Source: Anas platyrhynchos (lineage: Eukaryota; Chordata; Aves; Anseriformes; Anatidae). From it: DNA of 64,000 nucleotides. Positions within the stretch are counted from its first letter, which is position 1; each line of letters opens with the position of its first letter. The stretch spans positions 8,779,001-8,843,000 of the forward strand of contig NC_092611.1 in the NCBI RefSeq assembly GCF_047663525.1. Direction: 5' to 3'. The notes under the pieces are model-generated. The model had not been told where the DNA came from. It was given only the letters and a program-made list of their open reading frames with translations, and searched no databases. Shown here piece after piece: positions 12,445 to 22,620 of the stretch. The translations under genes and the position numbers were made by a program.

Positions 12445-13630
12445 GGTTGACATGGTTACAGCATCCCGAGGACGGGGTAATAGGACACGACACATACATT
12501 CGGGTAGACTCAAAAATCCACTGATGCCTCCCGGAAAACTGAAAACACACTGTTTAGAGACAATTCGGCTGCTTTATCTTCTTGTATTTCTCTTCCTCTC
12601 TTTCTTATTTCCAAAGAGGTATTTGCATGAAAACACTGTTTTCTTTCCTGAAGCTTTTCACCCACCACTGCTCTTTCCCTCCACAAACCCTTTGTTCCCT
12701 GCCTGGGACATCAGAGCCACTTCTGCTGTGACCCACTGCTACGGCAGAAGAGACCCAGGCTTTGGGTTGGGAAACAACCTGTGGCAGGAGCAAGTGCTGA
12801 CAAAAAATAGATAGATGGAGACAAAATTGTTCCTAAATTGAATGTTTTTCACAGTTCTTCCAAGCAGTGTCTGCAGTACTTTAAGATTATTCTCTCCCGG
12901 GGGGCCTCATAAAAGCTGTAAATACTCTGAATAGCTTTCAAGGCTAGCCTTATGACAGTTCAGTTCTCAAGAAAATATATGCTAATGTGCATCGCCATCA
13001 TTATCTGGGAGACCTCGGTGCCGATGCTTTTGTGTCTACGAAGAAAAGATTTCTGATTGCTGGTGTTTTGCTAAAAGTTAAATACATCCAGGCTTTGAAA
13101 CTCACGGGGAGAATTCTTAAGCAGAAGCCGCTTGATGGCAACTCCCATGCGCCGTGTCCCAGCTCCGGGATTTATTTCAAAGCGATGGATCAGATCTTTC
13201 CTGCTCCTGCCACAGCAGCCAAGGGATGTCACCGGCACTGGTGGCAGCTGCCCACAGCCCCGAGAGCATCTCCCACGTGGATCTGCTTCCCAGAGGAGAC
13301 CAGCCCATCACCATGCTCCTGGTGCTAGGCAGTGGAGCAAACACTTGCAGCCCGCTAAGCTTCAGAGCTCACGGTTGCAACATTTTTGTAGCTTTCCTCT
13401 TTTATACATGGAGCCTGGGCAACATACCGCAGAGTTCTGCGGGAAACACAGGAGGCAGATGAGTTTCCGAAAGCAGGTTTCTGTAGGAAGAGGAGCAGGT
13501 TCTGCAGCATGTGCACACGTGGACTTCCTCACTCCGTCTCCCAGCGAGTTTTGTACCTTGTCATCGGCACTGACATGCAACAAAATGGAAACAAGGCTAT
13601 TTAAAGGCTTCCCTGCAGTATGGTGCTTAA

Positions 13631-13675
13631 GAAAAAAAAAAAAAGAAAAAAAAAAACACAAAACAAAACACACAC
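13631..13675. repeat. A-rich tract grading into AC repeats
   Basis: Runs of A13 and A11 are separated by one G and followed by ACACAAAACAAAACACACAC. It could be the degenerated tail of a retrotransposon, but the sequence upstream shows no recognisable SINE or LINE body, so it is recorded as a simple repeat. Confidence 0.88.
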
Positions 13676-16124
13676 TTAAGTGTAAATGTCAATGGGACCG
13701 AACTTGTAATGCAGGCACATACTAAGCTACTTTACTTAATGGAGGCTGAAAGCACCGAGAGGGCGAAAAAAAAAGGCAGGGAGCCGTGCAGAGAGCTGGG
13801 CTCACCCTTGTCCACGTCCCTGGCCAGGGTCTGGCCCCTGTGCAGGGCTCCCAGGGGCACTGCTGGGCTCGAAGGGCGGTGGGGCTGCAGCACGGGCTGC
13901 ACAGGGGCCACGAAGCCACAGCTCTGGGGTGTCCTGGGGGTGAGGAGAGAAGGGCGAAGAGCAGTGGGAGGCAACAGGAGGCCCAGCTCCAGAGCCCAAA
14001 GCTGGAACCATCCTTCCTTCTCAGACGGGTTTGCAGCTCCCCTTGGTGGAGGCAAGCGGGGGGACAAGGGAGAGCCAGAACAAAGTGAGGGAAGGACTTC
14101 GAGGGTCCTGTGGAAAGGAGAGTCCTCCCTGTCCTGAAATGCTCCGCAGAAATGCTTTGCCAGCGCAGACATTTCCAGGGCTTGGGGTTCCTGGTATCAA
14201 TCTCAAGTGTGGGATGTTGTTTATGGCTGTCTCAGTACAGCAGTTCCTGCAGCAATCCAATTCCTTTGTCCCCGGGGGGGATCAAAGCGTGGCTTGCACA
14301 GAAGAGCAGCGCCTCCAGGAACTGCTGGTAGGGTGGCACCTCTCCGGCACCACCCTGCGGGGGGCACCCGGCCCTCACCGGGCACCCATCAGAACCAAAT
14401 AAATCCTGAAATTCCTCCCTCGGTCTCCTGAAGTGTCCTTTGCTTTCAAACTGTGTTTATCATGCATGATTGATATTTGACATTACGAGGTACCAGGAAC
14501 ACGCACAGCATCGCTCCGCTGGGACGCAGCAGTGCTCCCGCAAACACATCCATCAGAGCTGTGAGTGCCACCGCAGCACGAGGGTGACGGAGGAGCCATC
14601 CCGGGAGGGAAACAACAGCTCCAGTCCCACCAGGGACCTCGCCACACATCTGTGGGCTCAGGGAGCAGAGGGACATATGGGGTTCAGTGCTGCTTTTAAG
14701 GCACAGCCCCTGCAGAAAGCCTCCCCGGGCACAGAGCCGTGGTATCGCTGCGATCAGACAGGCTGAAGGATGCTGTCTGCAGTCCTCCACCCTGTGGGCT
14801 GCAAGTGCCCTTGAAAGATGGCTGAGAAATCCTTGAAGAAAGCAGAGGAAGCGAGGGCTCCGGTGGGTTTGCCTTTCGTTCCTGTGACCGAGGTGAAGGG
14901 AAGCCTCGCTGCGAGCAGCACGCTCCCAGATCCAGGAGCACCAAAGTCTTTAGCAGATGGAGATAGCAGGGGAAGTATTGATCCCAATTTCCCTTCGCTG
15001 TCATTTGAGAAGTGGTTGCTGGAAGATTGCATTATCTTTCCGAAACGTGCTGCTGCGCGTGCACATCAGGACGAGCCGGTGCACGATTCATTAAGCAATT
15101 CTTACAATAGTGCTGAACTACAGGAACGACAATGAACTCGGCTAAATAATTCGAGGGCCTGATTCTCACTCCCAAATAAAACCTCTCTCAGGTTCCAGCC
15201 AAGTAAAAGGCTCTTGTGGAGGTCTGGCTCCCCAGCTCTGGGTATGAACACGAAGATGATGGAGCTTCCCTGCCTCAGGATATGCTGTGGGAGAGGATGC
15301 CCGTGCCAGAGGGAAGGGGCTGGGCACGGAGTCCCACCAGGGCTGAGCTGAGCTCAGCTGAGAGCTCAGGAGCCGGCCAGAATTAACAGGTCTGCATTGA
15401 TTTTTGTTTAACTTCTCATTTATTACAATGCTGTGGATAGAGATTAACTTTCGGTGCTTAGTATTTATTATTGTTTCAGCTGCTTTCAAATGGAAACTGA
15501 AAGCACTTTGATAAATGAATCAAGAGCTTTGTCTGGCTTCGCTGTACCTGCTGTGAAGGTGCACGCTCTGTGCTGATGCTCCTGCACAGCGGTGTGGAGT
15601 GGCTCTCCATGGCAGCCAGGATGGCTACATGGCAGCAAAGAGCTTGCTGAAAATAGGATGCCCTAGCACAGAAATGCAGAGCCTGGGAGTTTGTAAGCAA
15701 ACTGCTTTGGTCCTCCTTCGCCACCCTCTCCAGGTGCTGCTGAAAAGAGGGACAGCGTCCTCAGGCCCCCTCACACCGCATGCTGGAAGGGCTCCAGAGA
15801 TACTGGGATGCTTATCCCAAGCTGGCAATGAGGGAACACAGCAGGCCAATGCCTGGGAGTTGGGCTGGGGCACAGAAATCCCTGCAGATCCCTCACAGAG
15901 AGACACCACGGAGCTGCCCCAGGAGGCCCCAGCTCTAATCCGCCTTCCTGAAGCAAGTCCCACTCCTGCAGCACCTTAGCCTGCAATCCCAAAAGCATCA
16001 GCTGTGGGGAGGGGAGGCAATGCAGGAAGCAGTCTGCAATCCCAAAGGCTTTCCCTGAACCAAAACAAAGAGCAAGTGGTAGTCAGACAAAGCTGGTACT
16101 TCCTCCCTGCCAGTTCGTGCTCCC

Positions 16125-16385
16125 AAAGCAAATCATTAATATGCATTTCTCTGACGTGCTGTAAGTCACTTGTGGTGAAGTGCTGCATCTAATTGATTTG
16201 AGATGCATCAGCCGAGCCTCACGACTGACTCCGTTAGGCCTGCGTGTAATAAGTGCAACACACTGGAAAGAGGGGAATTACTCTTGACACTGGGATTATA
16301 TCTCTGCCAAAGGCATCAATATTCTATTAAAGATATGTGATAACATAACACTAATTACCAATTGAGGGTCCATTAAAGGCAGCCT
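16125..16385. promoter_or_regulatory. Strong candidate enhancer-like island, 16.1 kb
   Basis: This 260-bp AT-rich unique block contains dense factor-like words: CATTAATATGCAT (16134-16146), CTAATTGATTTGAGATGC (about 16190-16206) and CTAATTACCAATTGAG (16351-16366). These are homeodomain, POU/octamer-like and paired TAAT/CAAT words. No microsatellite and no sizeable open frame explains the composition. In vertebrate genomes such blocks are commonly conserved developmental enhancers. Whether this one is conserved cannot be judged here. Confidence 0.42.
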
Positions 16386-17848
16386 ACAAACAGCGGTTCG
16401 ATCTCACCTTTCAGATTAAAAACACCACAATGATTTCCTGTTCCTTGTACTTTATTTCTGTTTTTTTCTACCCATGCATAATTCAGGAATGCAAATTGCC
16501 AGCAAATATCTAGAAGATTTCTGTCTTCACCTGCCATCCAGGGGCAACAGCTTCCCGAGCCCGGGCTGAGCCAGGAAGGAGATAAGTCATGTCTACAAGC
16601 CAAGAGCAGTGCAGAGAAGTCCTCTCCCACTTGGACCTGGCTGCCTGCCTGGGGGCAGTGCAGTGGATGGCCATGACTCAGTAGCAGAGGAAAGCACCGG
16701 GCGTGCAGCATGGACAGGCACCAGGCTGGCCCCGCAGAACCTTTTGGTAGCTACATGTTCAGCTCATGGATGAAGCAGGGCTTTGCTTTCCAACCCAAAG
16801 GGAGAGCTTTCGGCTGTGAATTAACTTCAGCAAAGCTCCAGGTGGGCCAGGTAGAGGTGGGAAGGGAGCCCGGCACATGGCCAGCTCCTCGTCCCTACCC
16901 CAAGCAGGGGAACAGCACTACGGGTACCTGGAGTCCTTGCTGGCCACCTGCAGACACCCGAGAATCCCCACGATGGAGACCCCCCAGATGGAGCCTTCCT
17001 CCACAGGCTCTCCTGCGGGGCTGCGCAGCCTCCCCCAGGCGGCTGTGCCCCAGGGGGGGCTTTATGGGGGGCTTGGTGGTGCTGCCAGCCCCCCACTGCC
17101 CCCCAGCAGAGCATCCCCTGCAAGGGGCATCCCCTCCCCTGCGCTCAGCCTGTCGCAGCAGCTGTCTCGCCTTCCCGAGATGCTCCAACTCCCTTCCCAA
17201 GGCTCCTGCTGGTGCTGGCAGGAATTTAACAGAAAACAGCGTGAGAGCTGATCGCAGCCAAGCGCGCACGGAACGCCGTGCTCGAGGGCAGGCATCCAGC
17301 AGGGCAGCAGGGATGCCAAGCTCCTGCCTTTAAATGCAGCACCTTGATGAGACGTTACAAATGCTGCTAGCCCTGCGAGGGGCTGGAGACGCCCAGGCTG
17401 CACCACCATGCACATCCCAGCAGGAGCCGGGCACAGCCAGAGTGGAGATTCCCCCTCCACCAGGAGGACAGCAAGCCTAAATGTCATGGCGCATTTTGCA
17501 GCAAGAACAAGCAAATCAGATTCTTCAAAAGCTTCATTTCTTAAAGATATTTTTCTGGTTGTAAAGATTTTTTTTTTCCCCTAAAGCTACAGAGGGTGCA
17601 CAGTCTAGAACAATGACCATGAGGTTAATGAAGTTGAAATGAATATCAACTCCAACACCCCTCATCTTGTAGGGGCAAATCTGATTCTCTCAACAAGGCT
17701 TGGTGCCCCAAACAGCACAATATTTGGCAAAATAAGGGCCTAAAAGACAAAACTGGACTCCTCACACATCACTGCAAGCACCAACAGACGTTAGTGAGCA
17801 TAGCTCGTCCTGAAATTCAGTTATTGGCAAGAATAATATGAACATTAT

Positions 17849-17930
17849 TGTTAAAGAGGGAATAACTTCCCCGCAGAGAAACAGAGGAATTAGAATCCGT
17901 CTCCTACTCCCAGCCGATGTTAATGGCACG
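17849..17930 (-). mobile_element. Decayed MIR-type SINE (5' half)
   Basis: Read on the plus strand, the stretch shows AGAGGGAATAACTTCCCC, then GAATTAGAATCCGTCTCC and TACTCCCAGCCGATG. This matches the reverse complement of the tRNA-derived half of MIR: the AGAGGTTAAGTAACTTGCCC block followed by the GGATTCGAACCC B-box block. The usual CACACAGCTAG block between them is lost or very diverged. Such heavy divergence fits an insertion that predates the radiation of amniotes. Confidence 0.5.
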
Positions 17931-18159
17931 ATTTAGCTCCAAGCAATCCTTTCGGAGGCCAACATTGAGGAACACACATTAAATAAATGTCTAATAAGGG
18001 ACAAAGCAAATCGCTGTGGGAGGCTGAGGAAGGTCACGCAGGAGCCAGCGATGAGGAGCTGCATCGTGCACGTCTCCTCGGCCAGAGCCTCTTGCAAGCT
18101 GGCACAGCTCGGGAACTCCCCCCCCACATTATTCTCCTGCATGCAGCAGCAGCTGCCAG

Positions 18160-18480
18160 CCATGCATTATTTTAATGAGACACAATAATATTCTATCAGT
18201 TCTACAAGCTATACATTGGAGCCACGGAGAGAAATAGTCTGAACCTCTATATGATCAATCTTGTCAAAACATGTTCATTTAATCCTTTGCAAATGAAAGG
18301 AAGATGTGTTTAAAGCGTCGTCCTTGGGGTCTCGGAGCCAGGTTCCTATAAATCAGTCAACTCAGGTAAACTGTATTATTTAGGAGCTATTTGACAGCAT
18401 ACGTGCTGAAAACATTTTTTAAACTATGCACGCAAGGTTTACATTATCTCAGGCATTAAAGTGATGTGGATTTTTTTTGT
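18160..18480. promoter_or_regulatory. Strong candidate enhancer-like island, 18.2 kb
   Basis: This AT-rich unique block contains CATTATTTTAATGAGAC, ACAATAATATTC (SOX-like) and CCTTTGCAAATGAAAGG at 18284-18300. The last is a near-palindrome built around an octamer-like TTTGCAAATG. The block is bounded by GC-rich DNA on the left and has no long open frame. The motif content fits a developmental enhancer. The call rests on inference. Confidence 0.4.
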
Positions 18481-19324
18481 TTTACCTTTCTGTGACTAAG
18501 TGCCCACCGTGCAGTGATTGCGCTCCGAGGTGCACGCGGAGAAGATGGATAGGCGGAGGTTAAACAGGGACGCACACAACTCACCGCTAAGCACACGCGC
18601 CAGTAAACCCAGGGACTAATAAGCTTACGGAGCTGACAAGGAGGGACAACCACGTACAAAATTTCAGGCAGTAACTTACTCTGCTGGGGAATTCAGCCCT
18701 CAGTCTGACTGAGATGCTTCTGCAAGCAGGACTGCGCACTTGAGGGTATCCTGAGCAGCCCCCTGCCCGAGGAGAGATGCCCAAGGGACACACACGCACC
18801 CACACTTACGGCAGCTTCATTTTTCTCCAGCAGCAGCTGCTTAAAAAAGCTCAACAGTAATCCAGGGAGACTTTCTGGGACACCTGCAGAAAGGACCAAG
18901 TCTGCAGCCCAGCTGTGGAACAGGTGGGAATTAGGAGTGATTGGCTTTGCTTGGGGATCAGGCATTGGTTTGGCTCTTTTGTGTCATGGGGTGAAGCACT
19001 TCACCTCCTGAATCACGTTTTTCTTATGGGCTTAATCATCTCCAGCTTTGTCAGAGGTAAGTTGTAAGGCATTGCCTGATACCCAGATGAGATGCTCAAG
19101 GAAACTTACGGAGCATCCTGCAACGAACCCCGAGCTGCGCACCACCAAACTCCACGAGACCTTTTTCTGGGGGAACAACGTGGCCTTTTTTGGATGAACA
19201 CCCACATGCCCATTTAACAGAAAGGATGTTTGACAGATATGACAATGGACAGGGATTGGTTGGATTCTTTATTGGTTCTGAAGGTGCTTATATTTAAAAC
19301 AATTTGTTAGGCTCTCTGTGATTT

Positions 19325-19455
19325 ACTGCCGAGCTGGAAAATGGGGCTGAGTATTGATTCTTTGCCTTTTCTATTGCAAATGGGTGTAATGTTTTATAGT
19401 ATGTCAGAATAATAGCAGCGGGCACTTTATCAATGTCAAATGTTAAAAATGATCA
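19325..19455 (+). mobile_element. Possible MIR 3' half
   Basis: The stretch contains GAGCTGGAAAATGGGGCTGA, and about 83 bases later AGCGGGCACTTTATCAATGT. In MIR the core word TGTAAAATGGGGATAA is followed about 95 bases later by AGTAAGCGCTCAATAAATGT, so both the words and the spacing fit roughly. The sequence between them is too diverged to be sure. It may instead be unique AT-rich DNA. Confidence 0.35.
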
Positions 19456-20409
19456 GCTATTGTGATGTAGGAGATTAAATATGAAAGCTTGATGGGTATA
19501 TAAAAGCAAAATGGCAATAATAAAGGGATTTTTATGTTCAACTCGTTGCTCTCCTGAATCTACCTGGGGAGCTATTAGAACCAATTGTGCTGATCAGTGA
19601 CATATCACCATGGGTTAAAGGACTGGAACGTGCTGGGTTTCGTTTCCCAGGGGGGCTCTATTTGTTGCCAAGCTGATCGGGGGGCTGGAAGCCAGCCCTG
19701 CCCTTCCCCATGAGGACTGGCTGCATGGCATCGCCTTGCACCGGGCTGGAGCCTGCTGGCAGGGCGAGGTGGCACCCAGGCAGTGCCAGCATCAGTGAGC
19801 ACAGCTCCTGGGTGCCACGGGGCCGAGCAGCCCCTCCAGCCCCTCATCCCCCAAGCAGGGGCTCCACGGATGGGAAGGCAGAGGGCTGGGGGCTGCCTGC
19901 CACATGCAGGTGGGCTCCTCGCTGCAACTAGCCCAAACCGCAGCAGAAACCCCCGTGTTTCTGGTTGCTCCCACACTTCTGTAACCCAGACAAAGCAGCT
20001 AACAGCAGAGGAAGTTAACGTATCGATTAGAAAGGCTAAGATGCAATAATAAATGTGACATATTCAGCTAAGACGCAGCCCCTGGACCTGCTGAGAGCAG
20101 CAGCATTGGGTTTTAGCCAGAGTTTGAGCAGCTCTCAGGTTTTGAAAAATGTGAAGTACACCTACTTGGCTTCTTTAATTGAAAAATTGAATACCTTTCA
20201 GTGAAGATATCTTCCAGACTAGCTAGACCTTAAATTTTTAAGATCTGAAGCACAAGCGTTTGTCAAACACCTCTTCTCTCCACCAAAGAGTTGAGCTGCT
20301 TTAAACTGGCTGCCGGGGCTGGGCTGGCTGCTAGGTACTGAGCATAGCTGGGGAAAGACAGAAGCAGAAAGGCTCAAGCAGCTGTTTCAAGAGCAGAGAA
20401 GAGCTTCCT

Positions 20410-21240
20410 ACAGCACGAGTGCGAGGTGGAAATCTTGAGAGGATCCTGAACCCAGCGAGCCCCCGGAGCCTCATCCACACGCGGCGCTCGTCCCCGGGCG
20501 CGCTGCCCCTCTCCATCACCCGCTCTTGAGAACGCAACGTGGGGCTGCTGCAGAGACCTTGTGCAACAGCTACTGCCTGAAGCCCTGTTATCAAACACCG
20601 CGGTAAGAAACAGGGCTAAAAATAACGCTTCCCTCTCTTCCCCCATCTTCCTTCTAGCTGGCAAACCTCAGCTGCCACCACCAAAGCCCGCAGTGCTCCA
20701 GCACCAGCCCTTTCATAGCCATGGAAGGCGCTGATTCCCCTGGCAAACACCTCCTGCAGCCCAGTTGTGCTGCTCCTCCAGCCAAGGCTGCCCTTAACTC
20801 CTTCCCCACCAGCCTCTGCCCCTGCTCCCAGTGCTGAAGCCTGAGCTCTGCACCGCTCTTGCATTCCCACACCGTCCTCTGAGCCACCTGGATCCAGCCG
20901 GCGAAATTAAAGAGCAGTTACACAAGAGAAAGTGGTAATTTGGCTGGTGGCTCTTACAGTTTGCTGGACAGGGGAAAATGAAAAATTCTCCCCCCTGGAA
21001 AAATACCGGACTGGAATTGTTTGAGTCAGAGTCAGGCAATGGGCATCGGTTCGCAGCCAACATGTGGTACAAGCACAGAACGGATGCTGCCGTGCGCCCC
21101 GCAGACAAACCGCCGCGCAGAGCGGCTGTCAGCCCCTGCGAGGGCACGGAGGGAAGGTGAGATCTTAAATGCTGATTTCTGGCTGAGTGACAGCTTGCTG
21201 GATGGAAGCGAAGCGCAGCCCCTGCCTCCTTAGCCCGGGA
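20410..21240. promoter_or_regulatory. CpG-enriched stretch, possible weak CpG island
   Basis: Most of this window is CpG-poor, but 20416-20540 holds about 15 CpGs and 21047-21149 about 12, with scattered CpGs between and after. The two clusters contain GCGGCGCTCG and CCGCCGCGCAG. This may be a small CpG island marking a promoter or an unmethylated enhancer. The region between the clusters (20545-20870) is ordinary, so it may instead be two separate patches. No first exon is recognisable next to it. Confidence 0.35.
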
Positions 21241-21510
21241 GCAGCTCTGGAAAGCAGCGGCCCTGGCACCAACATGTTTGCTGCAGACAAGAGATGCGCC
21301 CCACGAGCATCGTTCCTGGCACCCTGGGGGGAATCAGCTGCTGCGGCTGCTATTTGATCTGTCCCTGGGGACTGAGAGCACTCCAGCTCCTGCGCCTTCA
21401 ACTTCAGAAAAAAACTGCCAGGAAGAGACAAAAACAAAAGTTGCAGAACTTGATCAGTAAGGGCTACTTCCGCTAGTAATTGTTAAGAGTTTCACAAATA
21501 TTTTGCTACA

Positions 21511-21560
21511 AAGAAAAGGTAAAAAAAAAAAGGGTGAAAAAAAAAAAAAAAGAAAAAAAA
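21511..21560. repeat. A-rich low-complexity tract
   Basis: AAAGAAAAGGT is followed by A11, then GGGTG, A15, G and A8. It forms the left edge of the AT island that follows. No SINE body precedes it. Confidence 0.9.
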
Positions 21561-21574
21561 GCCAAATAATTCTT

Positions 21575-21860
21575 GAAGCCTGGACTCCAATTAAATTTTT
21601 CAAATTATTGTAAGCAAGAGGAAAAAAAAATGCACAGGCAGGACAAATGTTCTCCTAATTACCCAAACACTTTATTAACCAATGCTAATTAAAGCGTTTC
21701 TTGGAGTCTGACAAATGTCTGAAATTGCTCAATTTAGAAGTTAGTTTTGACTCCAGTAATTTATGCAGCATTAGAAAGTTACGTGGGAAAAGTATCTTTC
21801 AGCTAATGTTTTTTTATTAAAGCTGACAGCAATAATTAGTTATTTGCTACTAATGGGGTG
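21575..21860. promoter_or_regulatory. Strong candidate enhancer-like island, 21.6 kb
   Basis: This AT-rich unique block carries repeated homeodomain core words: CCAATTAAATTT, CTCCTAATTACCC, GCTAATTAAAGCG and CAATAATTAGTTATTTG. These lie among non-repetitive words such as TGACAAATGTCTG. It directly follows the A-rich tract and precedes the CpG-containing island at 22.2 kb. The TAAT density and lack of simple repeats inside suggest a cis-regulatory element. Confidence 0.42.
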
Positions 21861-22169
21861 GCCCCTTGAGGGGAATTTACCGAGATGGATGGATTGGGCT
21901 CCTTCCAGCATTAATTGGTCTGAGCCTCGGTCAGATGCTCCAGCAGAGATCGTCCCAAGCACAGCCTCTCCTCTTCAAACTCACACTTTGGTTCCCTTAC
22001 AAAGAAAACAAGCCGGATGGCCTGATCTATATCTTAGAAAAAAAATAAACCTTTATTTTTTAAAACATAATTCCAGCCAAGGAAGCACCGGGCACACCGC
22101 CTGCCCCGCTGGGAGGGGCCAGGCCCTTGGGCTCCAGCAGGCAAAAGTCACGCACTGAAATACAGCTGC

Positions 22170-22620
22170 TGAAACCAGAGTTCAGCAGTAATGGGAGCAA
22201 CGCACTGTCTCAGCAAATGAAGCTGAAACTCCGTAATTGCAGCCGCAGAGTTCCTCGGAGCTCTTGTTTTGCTGGAAGTCAGTATTTTGTGCGGCGCGGT
22301 CCTCGCAGCAGTCATCGCCCAATTAGTGACGAGCTACTCGCTCGGAGTAGAAGTAATCCACATTACAAACGCCATTTGTTTTGTTCCAGAGAATAATTGA
22401 TCATCTTTTTAAAGGGACAGCGTAAAAGCATTAGGCCTGAAATTAAAGCTTCACCCAGCAAAGAGCAACCCGAATTTACCGCTGAACTGTTATCATGGGT
22501 CTTTATACCGTTGTGTCTCGTAAATCCCCAGCTGCTGGAGTCAACTGATTACGTGAGAACCTCAGCTCTTGTTAAAAGTAGATTTCTGGTTTTCTCAGAC
22601 ACAGAAAAAGCCCCGAACAC
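22170..22620. promoter_or_regulatory. Candidate regulatory island with retained CpGs, 22.2 kb
   Basis: This is mixed-composition unique sequence with about ten CpGs between 22230 and 22345, unusual for methylated vertebrate DNA unless constrained or unmethylated. Words include CCCAATTAGTGACGAGC, AACGCCATTTGTTTTG and GAATAATTGATC. One plus-strand frame is open from 22127 to 22630 apart from a single TAA at about 22394. I favour an enhancer over a pseudogene, because the peptide shows no domain that I recognise. Confidence 0.38.

Larger units (their letters stand above)
10001..15000. other. Gene-free block, 10-15 kb
   Basis: GC-rich unique sequence dominates 10.0-11.6 and 13.7-15.0 kb; 11.65-13.1 kb is more AT-rich. 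The 9-bp minisatellite at 11.43 kb, the pyrimidine tract at 12.4 kb and the A-rich tract at 13.63 kb are listed separately. A 105-codon frame at 14818-15135 has fairly protein-like composition but no homologous domain that I recognise and no splice context, so it is left as a chance frame. No RNA gene is seen. Confidence 0.7.
15001..20000. other. Gene-free block, 15-20 kb
   Basis: GC-rich unique sequence lies at 15.2-16.1, 16.5-17.5 and 19.6-20.0 kb, with AT islands at 16.1-16.4 and 18.16-18.48 kb and AT-rich DNA at 19.2-19.55 kb. Two decayed MIR-type relics are likely (17.85 and 19.33 kb). The 207-codon frame at 16710-17333 sits in the most GC-rich part and is mirrored by frames of 98-150 codons on the other strand, so it is not called. 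I see no RNA genes. Confidence 0.7.

Noticed and set aside
14818-15135. 105-codon frame with protein-like composition
   Set aside because: It starts plausibly (AAAGATGG) and has mixed residues, but no domain is recognised, no splice sites frame it, and its length is ordinary for chance in this window.
15340-15372. GAGCT-rich palindrome AGCTGAGCTCAGCT
   Set aside because: It arises from a short GAGCT/GCTGA simple repeat; no sign of function.
16710-17333. 207-codon plus-strand frame as a gene
   Set aside because: It is Pro/Ala/Arg/Ser-rich, as expected from GC-rich random sequence, and is mirrored by minus-strand frames of up to 150 codons.
19040-19065. Strong donor-like AGAGGTAAGT near 19060 as an exon end
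   Set aside because: No suitable acceptor at exon-like distance upstream and no promoter-like CpG patch next to it.
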